64,000 bases of DNA from Gilliamella sp. wkB308. Lineage in GTDB: Bacteria; Pseudomonadota; Gammaproteobacteria; Enterobacterales; Orbaceae. The notes beneath the pieces were generated by a model that was given only the letters and a program-made list of their open reading frames with translations, did no database searches and was not told the DNA's origin. Where the stretch lies: NCBI RefSeq assembly GCF_001690185.1, contig NZ_LZGN01000022.1:62001-126000 (forward strand), read 5' to 3'. Both the position numbers and the translations under genes were made by a program. Shown piece after piece: positions 1-6,718 of this stretch (position 1 is its first letter; every line of letters starts with the position of its first letter).

Positions 1-80
1 GCGTCATCGATTAATTCTGGTGGCGTTCGCCAAAAATCTTTACTTTGTTTATCTGTTTGTGATTTGTTTATGATTGCCAT
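1..80 (-). CDS. Phage DNA N6-adenine methyltransferase (Dam-type), N-terminal fragment at window edge
   Basis: Reading leftward from ATG at 80, the 26 visible codons contain the sequence DFWRTPPELID near residue 15. This matches the start of the phage Dam-type N6-adenine methyltransferase family, whose members begin with a K-D-x-W-x-T-P-x-x-L pattern. The gene continues beyond base 1, so the catalytic DPPY-type motif is not visible. It lies downstream of rdgC in the leftward operon. Such enzymes methylate adenines in phage DNA, probably to escape restriction or to regulate genes. Assignment rests only on the N-terminal motif and context. Confidence 0.6.
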   Translation of the reverse strand, partial: MAIINKSQTDKQSKDFWRTPPELIDD

Positions 81-258
81 ATTTTAAATGTACCTCTGAT
101 GTAGTAGGGCGGGTGTCACTCTGTCGCCAACGGCGTGACTACCGTCACATGGAAACGAAAGGGGGGCTTGTATATTTCAAATTAATGGGCTAAACCCTAA
201 GGAGGGGTCATTATGGCTAACATTAATTATCCGCGCATATACCAGACGCAAATCAAAA

Positions 259-1179
259 TTACGGAATGCTAACCAGGATATTTTTTATATCCTCGATAGT
301 TTTGGATAGTACATTCGCCATGATAAAAAAATCGGCTTCTAATTTTTTATCAAATTCATCCGCACCAATATCTTCATTTTCATCTAAAATACTAGGCTCA
401 AATTTGATTTGTTTAAAAGTGTAGTTATTACAAAGGCTAAAATTCACACCTCTTTCATCGAAAATTTTTACTTTTGTTATCCATTTACCCGAATCAAAAT
501 GTATCATCATTTCGTCGCTGGTGATTTCTTGATTCTTGCAGCTAATAATCCCGTTCCCTTCTAGTGGGTCTTTTAATTCAGCTTGATCGCCCAATATAAA
601 ATGGGCAAATTTCAGCTTTTCCCTTGCCCAAATAGTCATGATTTGCTCAAGTGGTTTTTCAATGGATAGTGGCGTTAATGAAAGTGCAAGTGCTCCCATT
701 TCTTTGCGTAAGATAGCTAAAATATCTTCCGCTTGTTTAAAGCTACTAGCATCAAGAATAATTCGTTTATTTATGGTATCTATCCATACCCAGTAATGCG
801 TACATTTGCTAAATGCTCTAGCAATAAGGTCGATCTTGACTTCATCTTTTAACTTTGCCTTTTCATTTTTAGTTGGCTTTCTACCGAGTGCTTGCTCTTG
901 TTTATCAATTTTTTCAAGTAGAGCTTGTTTGATAACGGTAGCCGGTAAAAGTTTTGTTTCTTTTTTTATACGCAATAAAAGTTGACCTTGCACATCAATG
1001 ATAAAATCGTTTTGATTCTTGTCGTTATACGGTGAAACCCAACCTATTTTTTCGGTATCTAAACTACTGCAAGGGGTAAAAGGTACCGACTTGACAGCTT
1101 CTTTAAGCTTATCTCGATTAAGCAATGTGTTATTATCATTATCAATCTGATAGATAATTGCGTTTTTAAACCAAACCAT
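259..1179 (-). CDS. rdgC: RdgC-like recombination-associated protein
   Basis: The 306-residue product is full length for RdgC (about 300). It shows family landmarks along its length: an N-terminal WFKN segment, FTPC near residue 36, GWV near 48, LLPATVIKQAL near 79, LKDEVK near 110, ARAFS near 121, and a DADFF/ILMA-like segment near the C terminus (here EADFFIMAN). RdgC is a ring-shaped, non-specific dsDNA-binding protein known to inhibit RecA-mediated strand exchange. Phage copies are common beside Red-type exonucleases. It lies directly downstream of the YqaJ exonuclease gene with a 21-bp gap, so it probably belongs to the phage recombination module expressed from the leftward promoter. Confidence 0.9.
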   Translation of the reverse strand: MVWFKNAIIYQIDNDNNTLLNRDKLKEAVKSVPFTPCSSLDTEKIGWVSPYNDKNQNDFIIDVQGQLLLRIKKETKLLPATVIKQALLEKIDKQEQALGRKPTKNEKAKLKDEVKIDLIARAFSKCTHYWVWIDTINKRIILDASSFKQAEDILAILRKEMGALALSLTPLSIEKPLEQIMTIWAREKLKFAHFILGDQAELKDPLEGNGIISCKNQEITSDEMMIHFDSGKWITKVKIFDERGVNFSLCNNYTFKQIKFEPSILDENEDIGADEFDKKLEADFFIMANVLSKTIEDIKNILVSIP

Positions 1180-1200
1180 AAAATTCTCCGTAAAAAACCG

Positions 1201-1842
1201 TCACAAGGACGGATAATGTGGTATTTCGTTGATTATTTTTTGAATAAGTCGATTAAATAATTCCCTGCGTTCTGAAAGAATTTGAAGTTCTTTTTTTACA
1301 TCTTCCCTGTATATCCTATAAACAATTATTTGTGAAAGTTCAGGGAAATCGGAACAATAACTAATAAAATCGCACCATTCGCGGCTTGTGCAATCAAGGT
1401 TGCCGACAATTTGCCATTTATAAGCCGGGTCAATAGCTCCTCTTTTTAGATTTTTATAATGAACGGTATCAATTACTGATTTTATTTCGATAACACCGTC
1501 CGTACCGACTAAACCGTCAGGACTGCCACCGTAATAACCACAATCAAAAAAACCGCCATTTGTGACTTCTGTAAAATACAAATTCTCATATAACATCCTT
1601 GCGATAGGCTCTTGTGCAAGCCCTCGCTCCATATGTTGATTAGTGTAAATGTTATCTGATTTGCAATTTCTTATGCGCTCTAATGCGAGTTTAATTGCGT
1701 ATTTTTTTGCTGATTCACCGAAAGCCTTAGGATAATTAGCCATTATTAAACTTAAGTTAGATGATGTAATTTTCCCAAGCCTTAAGATGTCCCATTCTTC
1801 ACCATTTTGTTTTACATCATGCCATTTCGTTATTGCATTCAT
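1201..1842 (-). CDS. YqaJ/lambda-exonuclease family viral recombinase
   Basis: The 213-residue protein has the PD-(D/E)XK core of YqaJ/Red-alpha 5'-3' exonucleases. It begins with a W-x3-R-x-G-x-I-T-S-S segment near residues 17-29. The metal-binding signature GSPDGL near residue 107 is followed by VIEIKS near residue 117. The length is close to lambda Exo (226). The enzyme resects double-stranded ends to give 3' overhangs for annealing. It overlaps the preceding gene (1817-2329) by 26 bp. No Bet/RecT/Erf annealing protein is recognised, so the upstream unknown gene is the obvious candidate partner, though that is inference only. Confidence 0.87.
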   Translation of the reverse strand: MNAITKWHDVKQNGEEWDILRLGKITSSNLSLIMANYPKAFGESAKKYAIKLALERIRNCKSDNIYTNQHMERGLAQEPIARMLYENLYFTEVTNGGFFDCGYYGGSPDGLVGTDGVIEIKSVIDTVHYKNLKRGAIDPAYKWQIVGNLDCTSREWCDFISYCSDFPELSQIIVYRIYREDVKKELQILSERRELFNRLIQKIINEIPHYPSL

Positions 1843-2329
1843 TGATTAGTAACTCTTGATTTTCTACTGAAATATTCATTCTTTGTAAAACTTTATCCAA
1901 ATTCCCGTCCCGTTTGTAAGCGGCTTTGGCATTATTCCAACTTGGAGAATTTGGGGTTAATTCTTTCTTTATAGTGATACTGTTACAGGGCATCACTCTT
2001 AATCCTTCAGTGGTTTCACGTCCAAACTTAACTTGATTGTCAACATATATATAAACTGGAACATTTACCCAATCATCAATAAATGGTGAATTTGTAATTC
2101 TTCTTAGTTGTTTGCTATTAGTTACATTTAAAATCATAGGCTTTAAAGGCTCGCCTTTTCTAATCTCTTTTTCAATAAAATAAGCTGTATTAAATAAATC
2201 TCTTGTTTTCTTAGTTTTATCAGCTTCTAATTTTACGCAAGCTATTGTTAGATTGATTCCATCCACAACATCCGCACTACTTAGGTAAGGCGATTTAAAA
2301 GCTTTTTTAAAATGTGTTTTTTCGTTCAT
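1817..2329 (-). CDS. Conserved-looking phage protein of unknown function beside the exonuclease
   Basis: The product is 170 residues. I start it at the ATG at 2329 rather than an upstream TTG because AAGGG lies 7 nt before the ATG. The N-terminal KKAFKSPYLSSADV segment, the middle LNVTNSK and FIDDWV stretches and KFGRETTEGLR near residue 110 resemble a phage protein I associate with recombination modules, but I cannot name the family. It is charged and soluble, with no membrane segment. Its 26-bp overlap with the exonuclease gene indicates translational coupling. A role in single-strand annealing or binding is possible but not shown by any motif. Confidence 0.6.
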   Translation of the reverse strand: MNEKTHFKKAFKSPYLSSADVVDGINLTIACVKLEADKTKKTRDLFNTAYFIEKEIRKGEPLKPMILNVTNSKQLRRITNSPFIDDWVNVPVYIYVDNQVKFGRETTEGLRVMPCNSITIKKELTPNSPSWNNAKAAYKRDGNLDKVLQRMNISVENQELLINECNNEMA

Positions 2330-2339
2330 ACTCAAACCC

Positions 2340-2624
2340 TTAATAATATTTATTGTTTTGTTTTTTCGTGTAGTCGGCTTTTGCTTGCGAGTAACAAATA
2401 TCCGTTATAAATTTATTGTAAATATCATCATCGATGCTTTTACTTTCCAGTTTTATTTTTAGCTGCTCGATAATTTGCCAATCATTTTCATTACCAAAGT
2501 TTTTGATTAGTTTTTCAGCTCTTTTTTCAATCCATTCATCTTTGGCATCTTGTTTTTCAATATTCTTCATCATTTCGCAATAAGCTTTTTCGGATGAATT
2601 TTCTACTAATGTATTTAACAACAT
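2340..2624 (-). CDS. Small charged phage protein, unknown function
   Basis: The product is 94 residues when started at the ATG at 2624. A GTG two codons upstream lies inside the ribosome-binding sequence GAGGTGA and is unlikely to be used. The protein is Lys/Glu/Asn-rich and predicted helical, with no recognised motif. It follows a small membrane-protein gene; the TGA of that gene lies in the same ribosome-binding sequence, so the two are probably coupled. It belongs to the leftward operon. Confidence 0.5.
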   Translation of the reverse strand: MLLNTLVENSSEKAYCEMMKNIEKQDAKDEWIEKRAEKLIKNFGNENDWQIIEQLKIKLESKSIDDDIYNKFITDICYSQAKADYTKKQNNKYY

Positions 2625-2626
2625 AT

Positions 2627-2803
2627 TCACCTCGTAGCAATATCAAACATCCAATGAAACATCATAAATAATCCACCGAACGCTAAAATTAGGATACAAA
2701 AAAAGCTGAATATTTTTTCAGCCCTATTCAGTTCGTAATCGATATCGAATCGGTCTGCCTCATTAACGTTACAGCCGACATGGTCAATCGGTATTTTTTT
2801 CAT
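2627..2803 (-). CDS. Small single-pass membrane protein (58 aa)
   Basis: This short frame opens with ATG at 2803, two bases beyond the stop of the upstream gene, and ends with TGA at 2627-2629. The first 30 residues are polar and charged. Residues about 31-53 form one hydrophobic segment rich in Phe, Leu and Met, followed by a short tail ending ATR. Tight spacing to both neighbours supports it being a real operon gene. The function is unknown. Small membrane proteins in lambdoid left operons often interfere with host functions, but nothing here proves that. Confidence 0.55.
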   Translation of the reverse strand: MKKIPIDHVGCNVNEADRFDIDYELNRAEKIFSFFCILILAFGGLFMMFHWMFDIATR

Positions 2804-3196
2804 TTATACCCCCTCAGGGCGTTTTGTTAGGGATTTTTGCCAGTCTATACCATCTGTGTTGATCGCTAATGCACATTCGCAAGCATTACCAGATTCATAA
2901 GTCCAATCGAGATCTTCTTCAAAAATAAATGGTCTATCTGTATAAAAAAACACATGACCGCCATAGTCTTTTGCTGCCCATTTCCATTTTTTATCTATCA
3001 TCGCCCACATTTCGCTGCTAATTGGTAATTCATGGAGTTTGATACGGTAGATTAAATCTATACTGATAACATCATGGGTACTCGTTGACCAACCACCATC
3101 TGACCTTTGAACTTCAACATCAACCCCTTGCATTTTTGCTAATAAAATTTGAATCATGTGCTTCTGCTCTGCGTTTTTTGGTGTTAATTCATCCAT
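2804..3196 (-). CDS. Hypothetical phage protein (130 aa)
   Basis: A soluble 130-residue protein with many Trp residues in the middle (WAMIDKKWKWAA near 63) and a Cys pair region (NACECAL near 103). GAGGAC lies 7 nt before the ATG and supports the start. The N-terminal half has a pattern of the type MxGVDVEVxxxDGxW seen in small phage proteins of unknown role. The gene lies just downstream of a terminator module (3239-3262), so its expression probably needs readthrough. Confidence 0.55.
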   Translation of the reverse strand: MDELTPKNAEQKHMIQILLAKMQGVDVEVQRSDGGWSTSTHDVISIDLIYRIKLHELPISSEMWAMIDKKWKWAAKDYGGHVFFYTDRPFIFEEDLDWTYESGNACECALAINTDGIDWQKSLTKRPEGV

Positions 3197-3228
3197 TGTT
3201 CATGTCCTCGCATCTGTTTATTGTTAAT

Positions 3229-3300
3229 AATATTCTGTAAAAAAAGCCCTCACGTAGAGGGCAAGGATTTCTAATTGAGTGCCGTCTTTCCGAGCTGTCA
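3229..3300 (-). repeat. Leader/terminator module, copy B
   Basis: This stretch shares sequence and order with copy A (3792-3859). On the minus strand it reads: a conserved block TGACAGCTCGGAAAGACGGC, a variable linker, a GCCCTC...GAGGGC hairpin with a T run, then ACAGAATATT. The hairpin (3246-3262) followed by seven T (3239-3245) is a textbook intrinsic terminator pointing leftward. It sits 43 bp upstream of the start of the gene at 2804-3196. Confidence 0.8.
3239..3262 (-). terminator. Intrinsic terminator in the leftward operon (copy B)
   Basis: On the minus strand a 6-bp GCCCTC/GAGGGC stem with a 5-nt loop is followed by a run of seven T. It lies between two co-directional genes, so it acts as an attenuator unless transcription is antiterminated. 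Confidence 0.75.
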
Positions 3301-3350
3301 TTATTCAAACTCAAGCGCACTTCACAATAAAAATGCGCTTTGATTTGAAA

Positions 3351-3767
3351 TCATACCTTTGATATTGTTGAAATAATTTTTCTAATATCTTTTTTAAGGA
3401 TACAAGAAGAGTCTTCATCATCCTCATACCCTAACCCATAAAAATTATCGTTATAAAAATATGTGGCAATAAAAACGCTACCGTCATTAAGCTCCAAAAC
3501 ATAGAAATTATTTTCAAAATCGAAGTTTAGACATTTTTTATCTCTGTCCGCCTCAATTTCTTCTTTTGTTGCGAATATCAACTCTTGCGGTATACATCCA
3601 ATCGTACGACGCCCATCGCTTACGATGATTTTGCAACCACTGACGGTTTCATTAACTTCATCAACATCTAACAATGTTGATTCATTTTGCCACACTTTCT
3701 TTGTTTCACTATACGCTTCAGCTTGGTAATGTTTATTTAAAAAAACTTTATCGCCTACTCTAAACAT
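3351..3767 (-). CDS. Hypothetical phage protein (138 aa), first gene of the leftward operon
   Basis: Started at the ATG at 3767, where AGGTGAT is correctly spaced; an upstream in-frame start at 3815 has no such support. The N-terminal half (MFRVGDKVFL, then a beta-rich segment with VSDGRRTIG) looks like a small SH3/KOW-like barrel. The C-terminal half is acidic with clusters such as YEDDEDSS. It is the first gene after the left promoter and boxA. This is the lambda N position, but the protein lacks an N-terminal arginine-rich motif, so I do not call it an antiterminator. Confidence 0.5.
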   Translation of the reverse strand: MFRVGDKVFLNKHYQAEAYSETKKVWQNESTLLDVDEVNETVSGCKIIVSDGRRTIGCIPQELIFATKEEIEADRDKKCLNFDFENNFYVLELNDGSVFIATYFYNDNFYGLGYEDDEDSSCILKKDIRKIISTISKV

Positions 3768-3791
3768 AAAAATCACCTCATTTGTTTTAAA

Positions 3792-3859
3792 AATATTCTG
3801 TAAAAAAGCCCTCAATAGAGGGCAATGAAAAAAAGGAGCGCCGTCTTTCCGAGCTGTCA
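3792..3859 (-). repeat. Leader/terminator module, copy A
   Basis: Near-duplicate of copy B. The conserved 20-mer block (3840-3859 on the plus strand, CCGTCTTTCCGAGCTGTCA plus one base), the 6-bp terminator stem and the AATATTCTG segment are kept, while the linker and loop differ. It lies 25 bp upstream of the ATG at 3767. Confidence 0.8.
3802..3823 (-). terminator. Intrinsic terminator in the leftward leader (copy A)
   Basis: Minus-strand GCCCTC/GAGGGC stem with a 4-nt loop followed by six T. It lies between the left promoter and the first gene, so it would block expression of the whole operon without antitermination. Confidence 0.75.
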
Positions 3860-4053
3860 GTCATAAATCCGTTCAAACTAAATAATTCTCGTTGAAAATT
3901 ATTTAATTTAAATAGGTGAGGTGCAGACCTTTCAGCCTGCGCGGTGGTTTACCTGCACAATTCATCCAGTCACCCACTAGGCGGAATCTCCCCTAAACCA
4001 GTAGCCGCCTCTATTTTCTGGTTGTTTTGCACTGTTCTGTATTTCCTAATTTT

Positions 4054-4062
4054 TAAAGAGCG
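4054..4062 (-). promoter_or_regulatory. boxA antitermination element (nut-like site)
   Basis: The minus strand reads CGCTCTTTA, identical to the consensus boxA recognised by NusB-NusE. It lies about 140 nt downstream of the left promoter start site and upstream of both terminator modules. No compact boxB hairpin of the lambda GAAAA-loop type follows. A long-loop ACCAG...CTGGT pairing just downstream is the only candidate. Function as a nut site is inference from sequence and position. Confidence 0.65.
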
Positions 4063-4207
4063 ATCACATAAAATTGTGATTAAAAATTTCTTCCAAAACC
4101 GCCGTACTTTCATATGCCCCGGCTAGCTACTTGAATCTTATTAACTAATTAAATAACTCGTAGTATTGTTTAATTTTGTTGTTAACTCGATTTGTTTCGA
4201 TGGGTGT

Positions 4208-4236
4208 ATAATACAACTATAATTGTATATTGTAAA
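4208..4236 (-). promoter_or_regulatory. Leftward early promoter PL
   Basis: On the minus strand, TTTACA (4231-4236) is followed after exactly 17 bp by TATTAT (4208-4213). Both left operators overlap this promoter, so repressor binding would occlude RNA polymerase. It drives the leader containing boxA and the recombination operon. Confidence 0.75.
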
Positions 4237-4251
4237 CAACTATAATTGTAT
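4211..4251. promoter_or_regulatory. Left operator cluster OL (two repressor sites)
   Basis: Two 18-bp sites fit ATACAA-N6-TTGTAT: 4211-4228 is a perfect match, and 4234-4251 has one mismatch (AAACAA left half). The starts are 23 bp apart. The same consensus and spacing recur between cI and cro, which identifies them as phage repressor operators. No third site fits at the next 23-bp step on either side. Confidence 0.85.
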
Positions 4252-4327
4252 TTTTAGTTGTTTTTATGTTTAATTGATTATTTTTTGTGCGGTTTGTGTT
4301 GCGATTATGAGGTGTGAGAGCAAAGAA

Positions 4328-4358
4328 AAATACAAGATTTTTATAAAATCTTGTATTT
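4328..4358 (-). terminator. Terminator downstream of cI
   Basis: A long AT-rich hairpin (AATACAAGATTTT paired with AAAATCTTGTATT) is followed on the minus strand by T-rich sequence. It lies about 40 bp after the cI stop and would end the repressor transcript. The symmetry could also let it work from the other side. Confidence 0.6.
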
Positions 4359-4397
4359 AGTGTTTTGATTTTAAATTGATTTTAACTTGATTTTAAA

Positions 4398-5060
4398 TTA
4401 TCCATGCTTCTTTAATTGCATTGATTGGCTCAACATGACTTTCCCATGTATATAAAGTTGATCGATTTCTTCTTCTGTTATGTCCCATTCTTTGTATTTT
4501 TTATTATCAGATATAACTATTAGTTTATTTTTGATTATTTGGAGGCGTTTTACATATAAACTTTTACCAAATGTAAATACATATATGCCATCACCATTAA
4601 ATTCTTTTTTAGAAACATCCACATAAATTGAATCGCCACTATCGAAAGTGCCTTGCATGGAATCCCCGGAAATATTGATAATTTTTAAATTATCCGCGTC
4701 AACTCCCCTAAATAATATTTTTGCCTGTTCTGAATCGTATTCAACTAATTTAATCACCTGTTCAACATCCGAGTTTAGATAGCCAACGCCTGCGCTAGCG
4801 GTAACATCGAGAACCTCAATATAAAACGAATTCGGTTTTTTTATTAGATAATTAGAGGTATCTCCCGTACCGTATTCAAGCCATTGCGCATCGCATTTTA
4901 GTGCAATAGACAGGGGCACAATCAGGGATGTTGTTTGTTCCCCCGGTGTTTTTTCCATTTTTGCAATATTTTGTTGGGTTGTGCCAGCCAATTTGGCTAA
5001 TTCAGTTTGTGTTAAATTTAATTGTGTTCGCCTTGTTTTTATTCTGTTTGCCAGATCCAT
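4398..5060 (-). CDS. cI: CI-type prophage repressor (HTH plus S24 self-cleavage domain)
   Basis: The 220-residue protein starts at the ATG at 5060, preceded by GGAGAT; a longer in-frame extension runs through the operators and is rejected. Residues 1-65 form an XRE-type HTH (LTQTELAKLAGTTQQNI near 16-32). Residues about 80-212 are a LexA/CI S24 domain: an Ala90-Gly91 cleavage site, nucleophile Ser134 in SGDSM, and Lys171 in the YVKRL strand. This predicts RecA-stimulated autocleavage and SOS induction. It is divergent from cro across a three-operator region and so maintains lysogeny by repressing PR and PL. Confidence 0.95.
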   Translation of the reverse strand: MDLANRIKTRRTQLNLTQTELAKLAGTTQQNIAKMEKTPGEQTTSLIVPLSIALKCDAQWLEYGTGDTSNYLIKKPNSFYIEVLDVTASAGVGYLNSDVEQVIKLVEYDSEQAKILFRGVDADNLKIINISGDSMQGTFDSGDSIYVDVSKKEFNGDGIYVFTFGKSLYVKRLQIIKNKLIVISDNKKYKEWDITEEEIDQLYIHGKVMLSQSMQLKKHG

Positions 5061-5090
5061 TTTTATCTCCACGTTTTGGTTATTAATAGA

Positions 5091-5154
5091 ATACAAATAA
5101 TATTGTATTTGACAAACAATTGTAATTGTATATATCATACAACTGTAGATGTAT
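5091..5154. promoter_or_regulatory. Right operator cluster OR (three repressor sites)
   Basis: Three 18-bp sites match ATACAA-N6-TTGTAT: 5091-5108 (perfect palindromic halves), 5114-5131 (one mismatch) and 5137-5154 (one mismatch in the right half). Successive starts are exactly 23 bp apart, placing the sites on nearly the same DNA face and allowing cooperative binding. The outer site adjoins the cI promoter side, while the other two cover the PR elements. Confidence 0.9.
5109..5138 (+). promoter_or_regulatory. Rightward early promoter PR
   Basis: A consensus -35 TTGACA (5109-5114) and a -10 TATCAT (5133-5138) are separated by 18 bp. The middle and right operators overlap both elements. It drives cro and the replication operon. 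A leftward promoter for cI is also likely here (TATTCT near 5088-5093 on the minus strand) but is weaker to read. Confidence 0.7.
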
Positions 5155-5178
5155 TTGAATTGTATTGACGAGGGGATT

Positions 5179-5373
5179 ATGAATATCGCAGAAAAATTAA
5201 AAAAAATTCGATTAAAACGTGGGTTAACACAACGAGAGCTCGCATCTAGAGCAGGAATTACACAACAGGCAATCAATTCTATTGAAAGAGGGCGCGTTGC
5301 TAAACCTAAATATATTGTAGAAATTGCGCAGGCATTAGGTTGCTCTCCCAAATGGTTGAGTGACGGCAAATAA
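5179..5373 (+). CDS. cro: Cro-like repressor
   Basis: Small 64-residue XRE-family DNA-binding protein beginning MNIAEKL at the ATG at 5179 (GAGGGG upstream). The helix-turn-helix spans about LTQRELASRAGITQQAINSI, and the protein ends shortly after it with no oligomerisation or cleavage domain. Divergent transcription from cI across shared operators is the defining context for Cro. It should repress PL and the cI promoter during lytic growth. The exact preference among the three sites cannot be told from sequence. Confidence 0.88.
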   Translation: MNIAEKLKKIRLKRGLTQRELASRAGITQQAINSIERGRVAKPKYIVEIAQALGCSPKWLSDGK

Positions 5374-5375
5374 CC

Positions 5376-5645
5376 ATGCAAACAACCAACCCAAAATCAC
5401 AGCTAGAACGCGTTATTGCCGTCTGTAGTGACGGAGAATATCGAACGCTCGACAACATCCAGCACGAAATTAAACGGCGATTTAATCAGTTTGATACTGC
5501 GCCAGCAATTAGCGCGAGACTACGCGAAACCGGTCGTTTATTTAAACTGGGTTACGTTAAACACAAATATCACAAAACTAATGAAAATACCAAAAAAATT
5601 TGTTTTTACTATACGTTGAGGACGGTAAAAAATGGGTCCAAATGA
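5376..5645 (+). CDS. Small winged-helix-like early phage protein
   Basis: The 89-residue basic protein starts 2 bp after the cro stop, so it is probably translationally coupled. The order of a QLERVIAVCSDGEYRTLDNIQ helix segment, then AISARLRETGRL, then a beta-hairpin ending FYYTLR is typical of a small winged helix. The lambda cII position suggests a transcription activator, but the sequence does not resemble CII, so no name is given. It overlaps the next gene by 14 bp. Confidence 0.55.
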   Translation: MQTTNPKSQLERVIAVCSDGEYRTLDNIQHEIKRRFNQFDTAPAISARLRETGRLFKLGYVKHKYHKTNENTKKICFYYTLRTVKNGSK

Positions 5646-5841
5646 TTTTGTTTACAAAAACATAAAAAAAATTTTAGAAAACGAGGGCTACAGCAACAGA
5701 ATTGCATCGGCAGCAGCTCATGCTGGCGTTGATGAATATAACAATCGAGTACAGGCAACACGGCGGGGACGAATTTTTGACGATTGTTTACGTGAGGCTC
5801 GTGAATACGCTAAAGAAAGATCAAAATCAATCCGTTATTAG
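5632..5841 (+). CDS. Small early phage protein, unknown function
   Basis: A 69-residue, Arg- and Ala-rich helical protein (IASAAAHAGVDEYNNR near 24, CLREAREYAKERSK near the C terminus). Its start overlaps the preceding gene by 14 bp, a common arrangement in early operons. No motif is recognised. It lies between the regulatory and replication genes. Confidence 0.5.
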   Translation: MGPNDFVYKNIKKILENEGYSNRIASAAAHAGVDEYNNRVQATRRGRIFDDCLREAREYAKERSKSIRY

Positions 5842-5863
5842 GCTGTAGACCAGGAATAACACA

Positions 5864-6718
5864 ATGAAATATTTATTTAATGAAAACCCATTAGTGATTG
5901 ACCGCGAATTAGCCGTTGCTATTGGTTTAAACGAGGCTATGATTTTGCAGCAAATGCATTATTGGATTAGAAAATCTGAGCACAATATTGACGGCAAAAC
6001 GTGGATTTATAACAGCATCAGCCAATGGCGCGAACAATTCCCATTCTGGAGCGAATCGACAATAAACCGAACTATTAAAAATTTAAACGAGCAGGGTTTG
6101 TTATTTATTGGTAACTATAATCGGGACAGACGAGATCGGACCCGCTGGTATTCAATTGATTACGAATCGCTCGACCGTGTAGTGAAAAATGCATTTAGTC
6201 AAATTGACGTTTGCAATTTATCAGATTGCACTGATGCAACAGATTCAACAAATGCATTTAGTCAAATTGACAAATGCAATCAGTCAAATTGCACAAATGC
6301 AATCAGTCAAAATGACCAAATGCAACCGGTCAAATTGACCGGACCATTACCAGAGATTACTACAGAGATTACTACAGAGAATAATAATAAAAAAACAAAC
6401 AAAAAAAATTCGTTCGATCCGATTTCCGTGAAACCCAAAAACGTATCGCGTGAAATTTGGGTTAGTTGGATTGAATACAAAAACACCAAAAAACAAAAAT
6501 TACTGCCTAAATCGTGGATTGCACAGTCCAAAATGCTGGAATCTCAGCCAGACGCTGAGGCGGTAATTAATCAATCGATCATGAACGGGTGGCAGGGATT
6601 ATTCCCGTGCAAATCCTCGACAACATCCAATAAAACCACCGTGACCGCCAGTAATTTTAAAAATCTAGATTACGGTGAAACAACCGTACCTACGTGGTTT
6701 AACGAGGTGAGCCAATGA
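5864..6718 (+). CDS. Phage replication initiation protein with internal origin iterons
   Basis: The 284-residue protein has an N-terminal winged-HTH domain (residues 1-105: an initial MKYLFNENPLVIDREL segment, IGLNEAMILQQMHYWI, and a recognition-helix region SESTINRTIKNLNEQGLL). This type is common in phage O-like and DnaD-like initiators. Residues 108-159 are low-complexity (repeated QID/QND, Cys-Asn) because the DNA encodes iterons. A C-terminal region near 200-235 carries WVSWIEYK. It ends by ATGA overlap with the helicase-loader gene, the lambda O-P arrangement. It probably binds the iterons and recruits the loader and the host DnaB helicase. Confidence 0.8.
   Translation: MKYLFNENPLVIDRELAVAIGLNEAMILQQMHYWIRKSEHNIDGKTWIYNSISQWREQFPFWSESTINRTIKNLNEQGLLFIGNYNRDRRDRTRWYSIDYESLDRVVKNAFSQIDVCNLSDCTDATDSTNAFSQIDKCNQSNCTNAISQNDQMQPVKLTGPLPEITTEITTENNNKKTNKKNSFDPISVKPKNVSREIWVSWIEYKNTKKQKLLPKSWIAQSKMLESQPDAEAVINQSIMNGWQGLFPCKSSTTSNKTTVTASNFKNLDYGETTVPTWFNEVSQ
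6187..6340. other. Replication origin: iteron array inside the initiator gene
   Basis: Five recognisable copies of a 22-23 bp unit of the form AAATGCA-N4-GTCAAATTGAC start at 6187, 6250, 6272, 6295 and 6318, with a degenerate stretch between the first two. Four lie head to tail. The GTCAAATTGAC core is an inverted repeat. An iteron cluster within the initiator coding region is the lambda ori plan. Confidence 0.75.
6351..6410. other. AT-rich candidate duplex-unwinding element beside the iterons
   Basis: Directly after the iterons, a repeated AGAGATTACTAC element gives way to a nearly pure A/T tract with runs of A on the coding strand. In lambda the A/T-rich side of ori is where strands open. 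Assignment is by position and composition only. Confidence 0.5.

Noticed and set aside
213-272. A 19-codon plus-strand frame with AAGGAGG upstream, between rdgC and the methylase
   Set aside because: The ribosome-binding match is good, but the peptide is very short, has no recognisable features and runs against the operon. It may be chance.
3351-3767. Possible N-type antiterminator as first leftward gene
   Set aside because: The position fits, but there is no arginine-rich RNA-binding N terminus and the fold looks beta-rich, so the name is not justified.
5061-5381. N-terminal extension of the cI frame to 5381
   Set aside because: It would run through the operators, the PR promoter and cro. 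The ATG at 5060 has a good ribosome site and starts the normal HTH.
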